Part shown: piece after piece, positions 1-8,493 of the stretch | Numbering within the stretch: the first letter of the stretch is position 1 | Layout: each line of letters opens with the position of its first letter | Assembly (NCBI GenBank): GCA_020216655.1 | Contig: JAIWNU010000121.1 | Span: forward strand, 1-18,581 | Direction of reading: 5' to 3' | DNA: 18,581 nucleotides | Source of the DNA: Treponema sp. | Lineage (GTDB): Bacteria > Spirochaetota > Spirochaetia > Treponematales > Breznakiellaceae | Position numbers and translations under genes: made by a program | The notes under the pieces: model-generated | Seen by the model: only the letters and a program-made list of their open reading frames with translations | Told to the model about the DNA's origin: nothing | The model's database searches: none

Positions 1-1799
1 AGTACCTGCACCACAGATCCACCAACCGTCGCATTATACGCCGGTGCGCTTGTCCCGTTCGTGCTAATAAAATATTTCACCCCTTCTAGACCATAGGTAT
101 CACCAGCAATAGCATTAAATGTTACAGTTTTATTAACCTTATTCCCTGCTAAAAGTTTGTCAAAACTGGTAATTTCTACATTTGGAGGCGTTGTATCATA
201 ATAAATGGTTCTAAGGAGAGTGGCGGTTTTTCCACTAACTGTGGTCAGAACCGCTTGGTATTTGTATAAACCGTCTGTGGGAAAAGAGTCATAGGGAAGA
301 TTTCCGCTCAACTGGCCGGTAAAGGTATAAGTGCCAGCAACGAAGGTAATTGTCTCGTTTGGCGTACCCGGATAAGTATTGTTACCCTTTGCTTCATAAA
401 TTTCAATTTTCGCAAGCTGGGTAGAATGGCTCCCGTCAAAACTCATGGTGAAAGGTCCATTCCGGAACATATCGGCTGCATCAATATGGGTTTCTTCAAA
501 ATAAGGAGCATCAGAATCGATCATTAACTGAAGGACATTAGTGGAACCCTGAGTTCCTTCATCTGTTAGGGCATGCATAACAAACTTATATTTACCGGGT
601 AATAAATCAAGTCCGGCACTGTCAACAAGAGCAAAGGAAAAACTCACTGAATTACCAATTTGCAGTACGGAAATATGATCATCATCACCAGAAGGATTAG
701 TATTCTTTATCGTCGTGATTAAAGCATTGGTATCATAATCTCGAATCTCAACAACTACCGAATTAGGTTCAGTCGGATCGATAGCACCACTACCGCTAGG
801 AGGATTAATTATTCCATTAACTTTTGACTTCGGAGGCAGAACATTGCTTTCAGCACCGTCTGCATCTTTAATATTAGTAAACAGAAATTCTATTTGCGGA
901 TCCGCTTCATATTTAAAGCTGCCATAATCAGCAACATTTTGCAAACGCCTTGTTGCCAAATCTTGCCACGTAATACCTGAGGTGCTTCCCGTTATTCCAA
1001 GCTGGTCAATTTTTCCGATTTCGTCCATTGCAGGAAAAGGAGCTAAAGTGTTTACTTTAAGGCTATTTATATCAACACGATGAAAATAATAAGTGTTTTT
1101 ATTTCCTGCTGCATCGGTTACTTCTACATTGTATTTATATGTTGCTTCGTCAACCAAACCTGCAATTTTATCTTTGAGCTCGAACCGTATAGTCTAGGTG
1201 TTTGTCCCGTCAGCTAGGGTTGGACCAGCTAGAATACTGCCATCGGTCTTTAATAGTGAGACTTTGACATCCTTTATCGTCGTAGCATCGTATACTTCGC
1301 CTTTTATATCTATAGTATTTGTATACTGAGAACCACTTAAATAGAGAGGACTGGTTACCAATACCGTAGGGGGAGTGGTATCGATAATGACAGAGGTATA
1401 GGTGTTTTGGGTTTTTCCTTTGCTATCAGATACAGTTACGTCAATCGTATATTGACCGTCTATTAAAGCGTCAGTCGGATCAGTTGCAAGCCGCGTTTTA
1501 AAAGTAACACTCCAATTATTATCCTGGTCTGGGGAAACATTAAGAGTCTTAACAACAGCTCCGGCTGCATTTTTTACCCGTATAGTCAACGATGGGGTTA
1601 CGCTGTCATCACTCGCGGTTCCGGTTACAGAAAACTCAGAACTATTCACATAAGTATTCGGCACCGGCGATAGAATTTTAGCAACCGGCGGACTTAAGTC
1701 TACCTTGGCGCCGAGACCGGCGGTAAAGAGATCACAGCCTGAAAGACTGAGGGCCAGAGCGGCCAGAGTACTGATAACGGAAACCTTTAATAAACGCAT
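1..1799 (-). pseudogene. Ig-like repeat surface lipoprotein, interrupted by in-frame TAG, 3' end outside window
   Basis: The start is the ATG at 1797-1799, preceded by a GGGGG Shine-Dalgarno run at 1805-1809. The protein opens with a lipoprotein signal peptide whose lipobox LSGC puts the lipidated cysteine at residue 22. Ig/cadherin-like beta domains follow, joined by D-T-T-P-P linkers: VIIDTTPPTV near residue 145 and a second IYYDTTPPNV in the distal part. This suggests a long surface-exposed, possibly adhesive or carbohydrate-binding protein; its ligand cannot be read from the sequence. Codon 202 (1194-1196) is TAG. After it, about 397 codons stay open in the same frame to the window edge and continue the same beta-rich style, including YKYNVEVTDAAGNKNTYYF. 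The gene is therefore a recent nonsense pseudogene, a sequence error, or a readthrough gene. If translation stops at TAG, a 201-residue lipoprotein would result. Confidence 0.8.
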
Positions 1800-1993
1800 A
1801 TAATCCCCCAAAAAGACACCTATAAACTAATTAGCATACATTATGCCAACCAGCTTATTGCTAACCAAATCCTCATTTTTAGATTATTTATTATATCGGA
1901 ACATTTTATAAAATAGTAAAAAATTATCTTTTTGGAGATATTAAAGAAGATTCGACATTTTAGACGAATATTGACGATTTTGGGCGAAACAAA

Positions 1994-2036
1994 CCGGAAC
2001 TGCTCCTTAAGCAACAATCATACGGGGCAGTCCCGG
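1994..2036 (-). terminator. Large imperfect hairpin, possible second terminator of the exporter operon
   Basis: CCGGAACTGCTCC (1994-2006) faces GGGGCAGTCCCGG (2024-2036) across a 17-base loop. This gives a 13-position stem with one mismatch and one G-U wobble. Read on the minus strand, the stem is followed by TTTGTTT, so it could act as a backup terminator behind the hairpin at 2058-2083. It could also be part of the leader of the Ig-like lipoprotein gene. The rest of 1800-2057 is AT-rich with no gene that I can support. Confidence 0.4.
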
Positions 2037-2057
2037 CAAAAAATATATTTTTACATA

Positions 2058-2083
2058 AAGGGTAACAGGCTCTTGTAACCCTT
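2058..2083 (-). terminator. Terminator-like hairpin at the end of the exporter operon
   Basis: AAGGGTAACA (2058-2067) pairs with TGTAACCCTT (2074-2083) around a six-base loop, with one internal A-A mismatch. It begins at the stop codon of the outer-membrane factor and is followed on the minus strand by TTTATGT, a modest T-tract. The position fits a rho-independent terminator for the five-gene exporter operon. Confidence 0.5.
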
Positions 2084-3416
2084 ATTTTTCATTTGTAAAG
2101 ACATACCGGGGCGAAAGGGCTTCCAGGGCGTCTCGGTAAGATTTTTCCGCGTTCGCAAGCTGCCAGGCTGAACGCAGGAGGTCAGCCTGAGCAGATGAAA
2201 GGTCGAGGCGCGATTTTTGCCCAAAGGAAGCGAGTACTTCCATTTGGTCGTAGACAAACTGGGCTGAATTATAGGATGTGGCAGTCTTTTGCCAGCTTTC
2301 GTAGAGCCGGTTTAACTCCCTAACTTTTTGGTCGTATTCTAAGGCTACGGTCTCCCCGGTCCGGTCTGCCTGTTTCTGTTTAAGAGCAGCCGTCTCTTGA
2401 GCAAGAGCCGCCTTTTCACGAAACACAAGATCCAGGGGCAGCTTCACCATCGCCTGAGCAGACCAGGTGTTCGATGAGGGCGAAAAATCACCTTTTATGG
2501 TGATATCAGGCTTCGGTTGGGCTGTCTGTGCATCAATCTTGCTCGATTCTGCATCCAGTTTGGCTTTGACATAGGTATCGCTTATCGCGAGATAGGTAGA
2601 TTTTTCTAGCAGCGCAGCGGATTCAGGAGAAGGGACATCCCCTTCAGCTTTAAGAAGCTGTTCAAAGTCCGGTAAATCTCCCGCTGGGATGCCAAGACTC
2701 ATCGCTAAAGATTGATGAATAATCTCATAATTTGCTGCCGCGGTTTCATAATCCAGCCGGGCCTGGGTCAGGTTAGCCATAGCATCCAGAACATCCGTCT
2801 GGGACGATTCGCCCCGGCTCATCAGGACCTGGGACTGGTCATATTTTGCCTGCGCCGTATCCAAGGCAGCCTGTTTATAAGCCACCTCAGCCTTGCTCAC
2901 AACAAGACTGCGAACCGTACTGCGGAACTGGAGTACCGCGGTGCGGAGCGTACTGCGGTAGGACTGGAGGCTCGAAAGGTTATCTATTGCGGCCTTAGAT
3001 GGCTGACCAGAGAGGGGACTAAGTGTCGCCGAAATGGTCGAAGTTATAGTCCCGTCGCTTTTAAGCGTCCCTGTGGCTCCCAGGGAAAACCAGTCTGCCA
3101 GGGGCACCGACAGGGATGCCCCGTAGCTTGTCCCATTCGATCCTGCGGAAGAAGCAGGACCAGTTGGGACAGCGCCAAAGGAACCGCCCGTGTTAGCCGA
3201 AAGGCTCACAGAACTGGAACGCCAGGCAGGCTGCGACGCGAGGGAAGCGGCACTGTTTTTTAGTTTCAGCGCCGCCGCAGCCACATCCAGATTATGGGAG
3301 AGAGCCAGAGAAACCACCTCATCCAGGCTGTCAAAGGCAAAGAGGTGCTGGACCGGCCCAGAAAGGGCAAAACAGAGCAGTACAAGGAGGGGAACAAACC
3401 GCTTATGTTGATTCAT
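2082..3416 (-). CDS. TolC-family outer-membrane efflux protein
   Basis: This is a 444-residue protein with an N-terminal signal peptide (residues 1 to about 27, hydrophobic core LLVLLCFALSG). It then has two long, Ala/Gln/Leu-rich helical halves with heptad character, around residues 125-240 and 330-435, as expected for the trimeric outer-membrane channel of tripartite exporters (OEP/TolC fold). The length is normal for the family. The ATG at 3414-3416 sits six bases after an AAGGAG that overlaps the last codons of the upstream permease, so translation is coupled. As the last gene of an operon with a membrane-fusion protein, an ATPase and two permeases, it should form the exit duct across the outer membrane. 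The substrate is unknown. The plus-strand open frames opposite it are shadows. Confidence 0.85.
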   Translation of the reverse strand: MNQHKRFVPLLVLLCFALSGPVQHLFAFDSLDEVVSLALSHNLDVAAAALKLKNSAASLASQPAWRSSSVSLSANTGGSFGAVPTGPASSAGSNGTSYGASLSVPLADWFSLGATGTLKSDGTITSTISATLSPLSGQPSKAAIDNLSSLQSYRSTLRTAVLQFRSTVRSLVVSKAEVAYKQAALDTAQAKYDQSQVLMSRGESSQTDVLDAMANLTQARLDYETAAANYEIIHQSLAMSLGIPAGDLPDFEQLLKAEGDVPSPESAALLEKSTYLAISDTYVKAKLDAESSKIDAQTAQPKPDITIKGDFSPSSNTWSAQAMVKLPLDLVFREKAALAQETAALKQKQADRTGETVALEYDQKVRELNRLYESWQKTATSYNSAQFVYDQMEVLASFGQKSRLDLSSAQADLLRSAWQLANAEKSYRDALEALSPRYVFTNEK

Positions 3417-3419
3417 ACC

Positions 3420-4721
3420 TTACTCCTTTAGTCCGTCCACAATGGGCTCCGATGCGGACTTCATGGCCGGAAGGAAGGAGAAGAAGCCCGAAAGGAGGAC
3501 AGCCACAATCGGCGCAAGGAGGCTTCTCGGCTCAAACACAGAAGCGGTTAGATCCGTACCGTTCATCTGTAAAGCCTCAAGGAAAGGATTCAGCAGGTCC
3601 TTGCTAAAGCCATGAATAAAGAGGGATATGATAAAACCAGCAAGTCCCCCCAAAGCGGTCAGCTTGAGTCCATTCAGTATCAGTTCCAGCGTGACCTTAA
3701 ACACCGTGTTGCCAATGGCCCGCTTAATGGCCATTTCACGGCGGCGTTCCGCTGCCTCGGCCATCATGCTGGATACCACACCGAAGGCTGCCACTATCAA
3801 TATGGCAAAACCAAATAGTTCGGTGATTAACGAAAGGCCCTGGAGCGTGGAACGAACCTGTTCAACCGACGATGCCCCTCCCCGATCGATTGAACCCTCC
3901 CAGACAGCGATTTTTACCATTTCAAGTTTTTTTACCTGGCTCAGGTAACTTCTGAGTCCCGCGGTGATCCCTTCCAAGGGCCGTACATCCACGGTCCGTC
4001 CCACAAAGGTACGGGCAAAGGGGAGAATGGGCATATCGGTGGGGAACATGACCGTATAGGGTACGATATAATCGGGAACACCGTATACATCTCGTTCAAA
4101 GGCGGTTACGTCCTTAAACACACCGACTACTGTGTATGAATCGTAGGATGATTCAGCCCTGCTGGGAGCGCCACCTACCTGCCGCAGGACAAAAATATTC
4201 CGGTCTCCCCGGAATGTTTTGCCGACCGCGTCTTGGCTTGAACCAAAAAGGAGCTTGGCGGCCCGTTCAGAAAGGACGGCTACACGAGAACGGCCGCTCA
4301 CATCGGAAGCAGAAAAGAAACTCCCCGCTGCGAAGCGAAGCCCCATGATATCCGCATACTGGTCGTCGGCTCCGAGTACCGTGCCCGGCCGGTAGGCAGT
4401 GCCGGCTACTTCGATCTGCCGCCAGGGTAATTCGTTAATAATAGAAACGGCTTTGAGCCCAACATTTGCGTCCAACAGGGTCTGCTTGTCCTGGGGGCTC
4501 AGAATGAGGGGCGACTGCCAATCCAGGGAGGAATCGGCACTGAGATTAGCGTTTGCAATGATGACCCGCCGGCCCCCGCCTTGGACCGCCACGGTAACAA
4601 GCCGATCAAGCTGGGCTGATATAGCATAAGATACAGCCAAAGCTGCGGTTCCTACCGTTACCACAAGGACCAGTAAAAACCGGCGGAATGCATGGCCCGA
4701 TAACTTAACAGATAGTTTCAT
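3420..4721 (-). CDS. ABC transporter permease, MacB/FtsX type (second permease)
   Basis: A 433-residue protein with MacB/FtsX topology. One transmembrane helix lies near residues 13-35, followed by a periplasmic domain of about 260 residues. Three more helices lie near 298-320, 352-372 and 400-420. After TM2 comes the charged cytoplasmic motif RRREMAIKRAIG, typical of FtsX-like permeases, where it couples to the ATPase. The ATG at 4719-4721 follows an AAGGA eight bases upstream, and the gap to the preceding permease is 14 bases. Two different permeases with one ATPase suggest a heterodimeric membrane part. Members of this family are mechanotransmission pumps driving peptides, lipids or macrolide-like compounds through a TolC duct; which one applies here is not visible. 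Confidence 0.85.
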   Translation of the reverse strand: MKLSVKLSGHAFRRFLLVLVVTVGTAALAVSYAISAQLDRLVTVAVQGGGRRVIIANANLSADSSLDWQSPLILSPQDKQTLLDANVGLKAVSIINELPWRQIEVAGTAYRPGTVLGADDQYADIMGLRFAAGSFFSASDVSGRSRVAVLSERAAKLLFGSSQDAVGKTFRGDRNIFVLRQVGGAPSRAESSYDSYTVVGVFKDVTAFERDVYGVPDYIVPYTVMFPTDMPILPFARTFVGRTVDVRPLEGITAGLRSYLSQVKKLEMVKIAVWEGSIDRGGASSVEQVRSTLQGLSLITELFGFAILIVAAFGVVSSMMAEAAERRREMAIKRAIGNTVFKVTLELILNGLKLTALGGLAGFIISLFIHGFSKDLLNPFLEALQMNGTDLTASVFEPRSLLAPIVAVLLSGFFSFLPAMKSASEPIVDGLKE

Positions 4722-4735
4722 ACAGGTATTCCTTA

Positions 4736-6367
4736 TTATTCTTCGCGAAGCGCATCAACAATATCCGTATTGGCCGCCGCAAGAGCCGCAGGAATTGCAA
4801 AGATACAGGCAACAATGACTGCCAGAACCGATACCCCCAGGGCGAGATCGAGCCGCTGGGGCAGCACCATACCGCGGAGCTGACTTTTTTCCAGTATGCC
4901 CTGCAGAGCACTCGCGAGGGGGAAGGAGGCAGCAAAACCTAAAACAGCTCCGCTCGCTCCAAGCAGCAGTGTTTCGATAAGGGTTTGCCCCAGCATACTT
5001 TTGGAGGTAGCCCCTAGGGACCGCTGAATCGCGATAGAACGGATCCTGCGGGAAACCCGGCCGATCATCAAATTGAATATATTGATGGCCGCCGCAACGC
5101 CAACTGCGCTGGCCATTAAGGCCAAAAGGGACAGGATTTTTAGCCGCTTATCCAGATCTTTTTTTATCTGGCTAATTTGGGTCTGCGCTACCGCTTTGTT
5201 TTCGCCGTATATGCGGGCAAAGGAGGCTTCCAGTTTTCGAGCCACGGCGGCCAGGTCAGCCCCTTTCTGCGCCGTAAAGGACAGCTCCCCTACTCTGCCA
5301 AAAAAGGTCGCATTGGCACCCACTCCGGTTCGGGCTATGCCTTCCCGGGTCGGCACAAACACAAGCTCATCAAAAGAAGCAGCGAGGCCTTCGGTGCTGT
5401 ACGCATATGGCGCAAGCACACCGACTATAGTATAGATGCGGCCATTCAGGCGTATCTTTTTATTAAGGACCTGCTGATCCGCATAGAGCTTTTTTGCCAG
5501 TTCCGAACCGACGACAGCCACCGCATTACCCTGGCTCACATCCCGGTCATCAAAAAGGATTCCTTCCTTGGCGGTAAGTTCATAGGCGGTAAAGAAGGAA
5601 GCACTGGCCATATAGCCCTGCACCTGCTCTAGCAGGGGCGTATCGACAGTCTGGCTTGTGGTTTCTTGGGCAAAACCCATCATGTCGGGAGGGCCAAAGT
5701 CCCCGCCCGGGCCAGGTCCGCCGGCCTGTCCTGGCCCGCCGGCCTGTCCAGAACTGGCTCCGCTGGCTTGCGCGGGGCTGGCACTAGAACCGCCGGTCCG
5801 AGCGGACGAACGAGAAGCGGTGCCGCCAGCCATAGCACCGCCAGAAGCGGCGACGCCAGAAGCAGTTGCAGCACCACCAGCCATAGCACCGCCGGCCGCG
5901 GCGCTGCCAGAAGCGGTGCTGCTTGCGCTGCCGGCTGCGGTACCGCCGGCCGCGGTACCGGCAAATAAAGCCGCACCGGCACCAGGTCCAGCACCGCCGA
6001 AGAATCCGCCGCCCGCAACGGAGGTCGTGGTAAACCGCATATACCGGGCCTGGTAAGAGGCCACAATATCAGGATTATCCTCCAATATTTTGGGGATATC
6101 CTGCAGATTAAACCGTACCGGTTCGCTCGAAGCCGCATCGACCCTGACCGCCGCCTCGCCGGATCCCATGGCCTGGAAAACACCGCGGACCGTAATCTGC
6201 CGGGCCTGGGGCTGCTGGGTAAAACGATCAAAAACAGTATTATAAGAACCTATTAAGGATATTACCGCCGCAAGTATAGCGGTTGCCAGTGCAATTCCCA
6301 GCACCGCTAAAAGCGAATCGACCCAGTGAATCCGGATCTGTCGCCAGCTTAACATTATTTTGTCCAT
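4736..6367 (-). CDS. ABC transporter permease, MacB/FtsX type, with Ala/Gly/Ser-rich insert (first permease)
   Basis: A 543-residue permease with TM1 near residues 17-42, a periplasmic domain, and TM2-4 near 410-435, 458-485 and 508-532. The post-TM2 motif is RRIRSIAIQRSLGAT. It is about 110 residues longer than its partner at 3420-4721. The excess is a low-complexity Ala/Gly/Ser/Pro-rich stretch at residues 118-232, lying between ARYMRFTTT and the resumed MacB-like sequence near FAQETTSQ. The ATG at 6365-6367 lies inside the end of the ATPase gene (13-base overlap), implying translational coupling and stoichiometric synthesis. The three plus-strand and alternative-frame open frames over this area owe their length to the GC-rich repeats and are not genes. 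Confidence 0.85.
   Translation of the reverse strand: MDKIMLSWRQIRIHWVDSLLAVLGIALATAILAAVISLIGSYNTVFDRFTQQPQARQITVRGVFQAMGSGEAAVRVDAASSEPVRFNLQDIPKILEDNPDIVASYQARYMRFTTTSVAGGGFFGGAGPGAGAALFAGTAAGGTAAGSASSTASGSAAAGGAMAGGAATASGVAASGGAMAGGTASRSSARTGGSSASPAQASGASSGQAGGPGQAGGPGPGGDFGPPDMMGFAQETTSQTVDTPLLEQVQGYMASASFFTAYELTAKEGILFDDRDVSQGNAVAVVGSELAKKLYADQQVLNKKIRLNGRIYTIVGVLAPYAYSTEGLAASFDELVFVPTREGIARTGVGANATFFGRVGELSFTAQKGADLAAVARKLEASFARIYGENKAVAQTQISQIKKDLDKRLKILSLLALMASAVGVAAAINIFNLMIGRVSRRIRSIAIQRSLGATSKSMLGQTLIETLLLGASGAVLGFAASFPLASALQGILEKSQLRGMVLPQRLDLALGVSVLAVIVACIFAIPAALAAANTDIVDALREE
5672..6016 (-). repeat. GC-rich degenerate repeat encoding an Ala/Gly/Ser-rich insert
   Basis: This stretch inside the first permease gene is built from short degenerate repeats. 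A 17-base unit, CCAGCCATAGCACCGCC, occurs exactly at 5826-5842 and again at 5877-5893, 51 bases (17 codons) apart. An 18-base unit gives the tandem peptide GQAGGP twice near 5719-5754. The repeat units keep the reading frame, so copy-number change would only alter insert length. In the protein it is a probably disordered linker in the periplasmic domain. Confidence 0.75.
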
Positions 6368-7044
6368 GGCTCGCGCTCCACAATCTGTTCAATCAGACCG
6401 TCTTTTAGCCGCACTGTTCGGGTCCCTTGGGCACCGAGTTTTTCGTCGTGGGTAACCATAATAACGGTCATACCTTCCTTGTTAAGGGCATGGAGAATTT
6501 CCATAATTTCAGCCCCCTGGTCAGAGGGCAGGTTTCCCGTCGGTTCGTCTGCCAAGAGGAAGCCCGGATCGTTCGCTAGGGAGCGGGCAATAGCCACTCG
6601 CTGCTGTTCACCCCCCGACAGGGTAGTAGGCCGCGCGTGGAGCCTATGGGAAAGCCCCATCCTATTAAGCAGTTCTGTTGCCCGGATCTTACGCTGGGCT
6701 AAGGGAACCCCCGCATACCCCATGGGAAGCATCACATTTTCGAGGCTCGTCAGCTCAGGCAGCAGATAGAATTTTTGGAATACAAAACCAAAGTGTCGGT
6801 TTCGTATCCGGGCCAGGTCTGCATCCCGGAGGCCCATCACATCCCGGCCCTCGATGCTGTACACCCCGGAGGTCGGCATATCAAGAAGACCAATAATCTG
6901 AAGCAGCGTCGATTTTCCAGACCCAGAGGGCCCCATTATGGTCATAAATTCGCCCCGTTTAATTTCCAGATTGATGTCCTTTAATCCTACAACCTGGCCT
7001 GTGCCAGTGTTCCAAGCCTTAGTTATATTCGTTAATTGCAGCAT
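6355..7044 (-). CDS. ABC transporter ATP-binding protein, MacB/LolD type
   Basis: A 229-residue nucleotide-binding subunit with all motifs in order: Walker A GPSGSGKS (residues 38-45), Q-loop glutamine at 90 (FVFQ), signature LSGGEQQR (142-149), Walker B FLLADE with catalytic Glu167, and H-loop His199. The sequence and size fit the MacB/LolD/FtsE group, where a single short ATPase powers FtsX-type permeases. The ATG at 7042-7044 follows AAGGAG at five bases spacing. It lies 34 bases downstream of the membrane-fusion gene and overlaps the permease start by 13 bases. It should sit on the cytoplasmic face, dimerise and drive the two permeases encoded next. Confidence 0.93.
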   Translation of the reverse strand: MLQLTNITKAWNTGTGQVVGLKDINLEIKRGEFMTIMGPSGSGKSTLLQIIGLLDMPTSGVYSIEGRDVMGLRDADLARIRNRHFGFVFQKFYLLPELTSLENVMLPMGYAGVPLAQRKIRATELLNRMGLSHRLHARPTTLSGGEQQRVAIARSLANDPGFLLADEPTGNLPSDQGAEIMEILHALNKEGMTVIMVTHDEKLGAQGTRTVRLKDGLIEQIVEREPWTK

Positions 7045-7078
7045 ACATACTCCTTGCCATAAAATGATTTAGTCAAAA

Positions 7079-8377
7079 TTATTTAGCCGACTCATCGACC
7101 GTGAATGAATCGAGATGAATAAAGTCCCGGTAGTCAGAAATAATGACCCGGTCCCCTTCTTTAAGCCCCGACACAACCTGAATATAGGAGCCGTCAGCAA
7201 CACCGAACTTTACGGTCTGCTTTTTCGCTACCCCGCCAGACACCACATAAACGGTGGAATAGTTTCCACTGGATAGATATGGCCCCCGGGGCAGCACGAG
7301 TGCATCCTGCAAGGTACCGGCCACAATTTCGCCAGACACGGAAGCGCCGATAGTGGGTTTTTCGGGTTTCGTCTTGAACACGGCAGTTACTTTAACCACC
7401 GAGCCCGATGAGCTTGATGAACTGGTCGCCGAGGGTGCAATGGTATCTACGGTGGCTGCGTAGGCATTTTCCCCTACGTAAACGGTCACCGGCTGTCCCT
7501 TCGTTACGGAGCTTATTCTCGTTTCTGGTACATCGAGGGCGGCACGGCTGTCGGCAGGATTGGCCACAACCGCCAGTTCCTTGTAATTACTGACCGTACC
7601 TCCAGCCTCCACTGACACGCTGTAGACCGTGCCGCCCCGGCTGGTGCGGACCGTATAGGCAGCGATCTTGTCCTTAAGGTCCTTAATGTCCTTTTCCAGA
7701 ATAGTCCGGTCGGCCTGGGAGTTTTTCATATCAAGCTGATAGGAAGCCTCCGCCTGATCCTGGTTTATCTGGGCCTTAACCAGCGCATCTTTAGCGCTCT
7801 GCAGCTTGAGCTGGGCTGCCAGAACTTCCTGATCTGAAGCAAGGTTTTTACCCTTAAGAGCCTGAACCTTGTCCAGCTCCCGCTGAGCATCATCGACAGC
7901 CCTGGAAGCCGCATCGATCTCGATAGCCCGTTGTTTACGGCTGTATTGCTGGGTAACCGTGGCTTGTTCAATCTGGCGGTTCAGCTTTTCTAACGACAGC
8001 TGCTTACTCTGGAGCTGGGACTCAAGATCTGAGACACCGATCTGCAGCAAGACCTGCCCCGGAGCAACCTGGTCCCCTTCCTGCACATATACCTGGGTAA
8101 CTACACCGTCACCGGGGGAGGTAATAATTTCTTTTTTTGCAAGTTCAAGAACACCTGATACTGACACGATATCCCGGATGGTCTTTTTTTCCACCACCGC
8201 CTGGGATGTGGCCTTAACGACCGCAGTGCTGTTCTGGGGTTTGGCAGATAAAAGGGTACTGAGACCCAAAGCGGCGATTCCTATCACCACAATGAGTCCC
8301 GCCACAAGCAGCCAAGAGACCGTCTGTTTTCTTGGCGTCTCTGGACCATTCTGAAAAATAGGACTTGTATTTGGCAT
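7079..8377 (-). CDS. Periplasmic membrane-fusion (adaptor) protein, HlyD/MacA family
   Basis: A 432-residue adaptor anchored by one N-terminal helix (residues 21-43). It shows the usual hairpin order: first lipoyl half near 85-115 (GDGVVTQVYVQEGDQV), a coiled-coil hairpin about 117-240 rich in Gln/Lys/Leu/Asp, a second lipoyl half near 240-265 (TSRGGTVYSVSVEAGGTV), a beta-barrel domain to about 350, and a membrane-proximal domain to the end. A short serine run (residues 318-324) sits in the barrel. Its job is to bridge the inner-membrane permeases and the TolC-like channel. It is the first gene of the exporter operon, with AAGGAG nine bases before its ATG, and is transcribed away from the adjacent two-component system. 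Confidence 0.88.
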   Translation of the reverse strand: MPNTSPIFQNGPETPRKQTVSWLLVAGLIVVIGIAALGLSTLLSAKPQNSTAVVKATSQAVVEKKTIRDIVSVSGVLELAKKEIITSPGDGVVTQVYVQEGDQVAPGQVLLQIGVSDLESQLQSKQLSLEKLNRQIEQATVTQQYSRKQRAIEIDAASRAVDDAQRELDKVQALKGKNLASDQEVLAAQLKLQSAKDALVKAQINQDQAEASYQLDMKNSQADRTILEKDIKDLKDKIAAYTVRTSRGGTVYSVSVEAGGTVSNYKELAVVANPADSRAALDVPETRISSVTKGQPVTVYVGENAYAATVDTIAPSATSSSSSSGSVVKVTAVFKTKPEKPTIGASVSGEIVAGTLQDALVLPRGPYLSSGNYSTVYVVSGGVAKKQTVKFGVADGSYIQVVSGLKEGDRVIISDYRDFIHLDSFTVDESAK

Positions 8378-8430
8378 AGCATTTTTCTCCTTATGACAGG
8401 TTAAACGTACTGCATAACGGAGCTGCTGTG

Positions 8431-8468
8431 GTTAAGAGTGTGTAAAACCTTATGTTAAAATTGTAAAA
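8431..8468. promoter_or_regulatory. Candidate response-regulator operator: repeated TGTAAAA-type motifs in the divergent promoter region
   Basis: The 116-base gap between the exporter operon and the kinase/regulator operon holds TGTAAAA at 8441-8447 and again at 8462-8468, exactly 21 bases (about two helical turns) apart. A related TGTTAAAA lies between them at 8453-8460, and GTTAAGA at 8431-8437. OmpR/PhoB-family regulators bind direct repeats with near-helical spacing, and CpxR sites are GTAAA direct repeats. This is thus a plausible binding site for the regulator encoded at 10229-10948. A plus-strand -10-like TAAAAT (8456-8461) overlaps the motifs. The assignment is inference from motif and position only. 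Confidence 0.4.
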
Positions 8469-8493
8469 AGATGCACTCTCAGGAAGCCCAACT

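Noticed and set aside
3190..4629. Several plus-strand open frames of 60-110 codons opposite the outer-membrane factor and second permease
   Set aside because: They overlap strongly supported minus-strand genes, have no recognisable domains, and show the composition expected of antisense shadows.
5658..6056. Long plus-strand open frames rich in Pro/Ala opposite the first permease, and another minus-frame open stretch at 5680-6231
   Set aside because: They are shadows of the GC-rich Ala/Gly/Ser repeat, where stops are rare in every frame. None has a ribosome site or a recognisable product, while the permease frame has clear family motifs on both sides.
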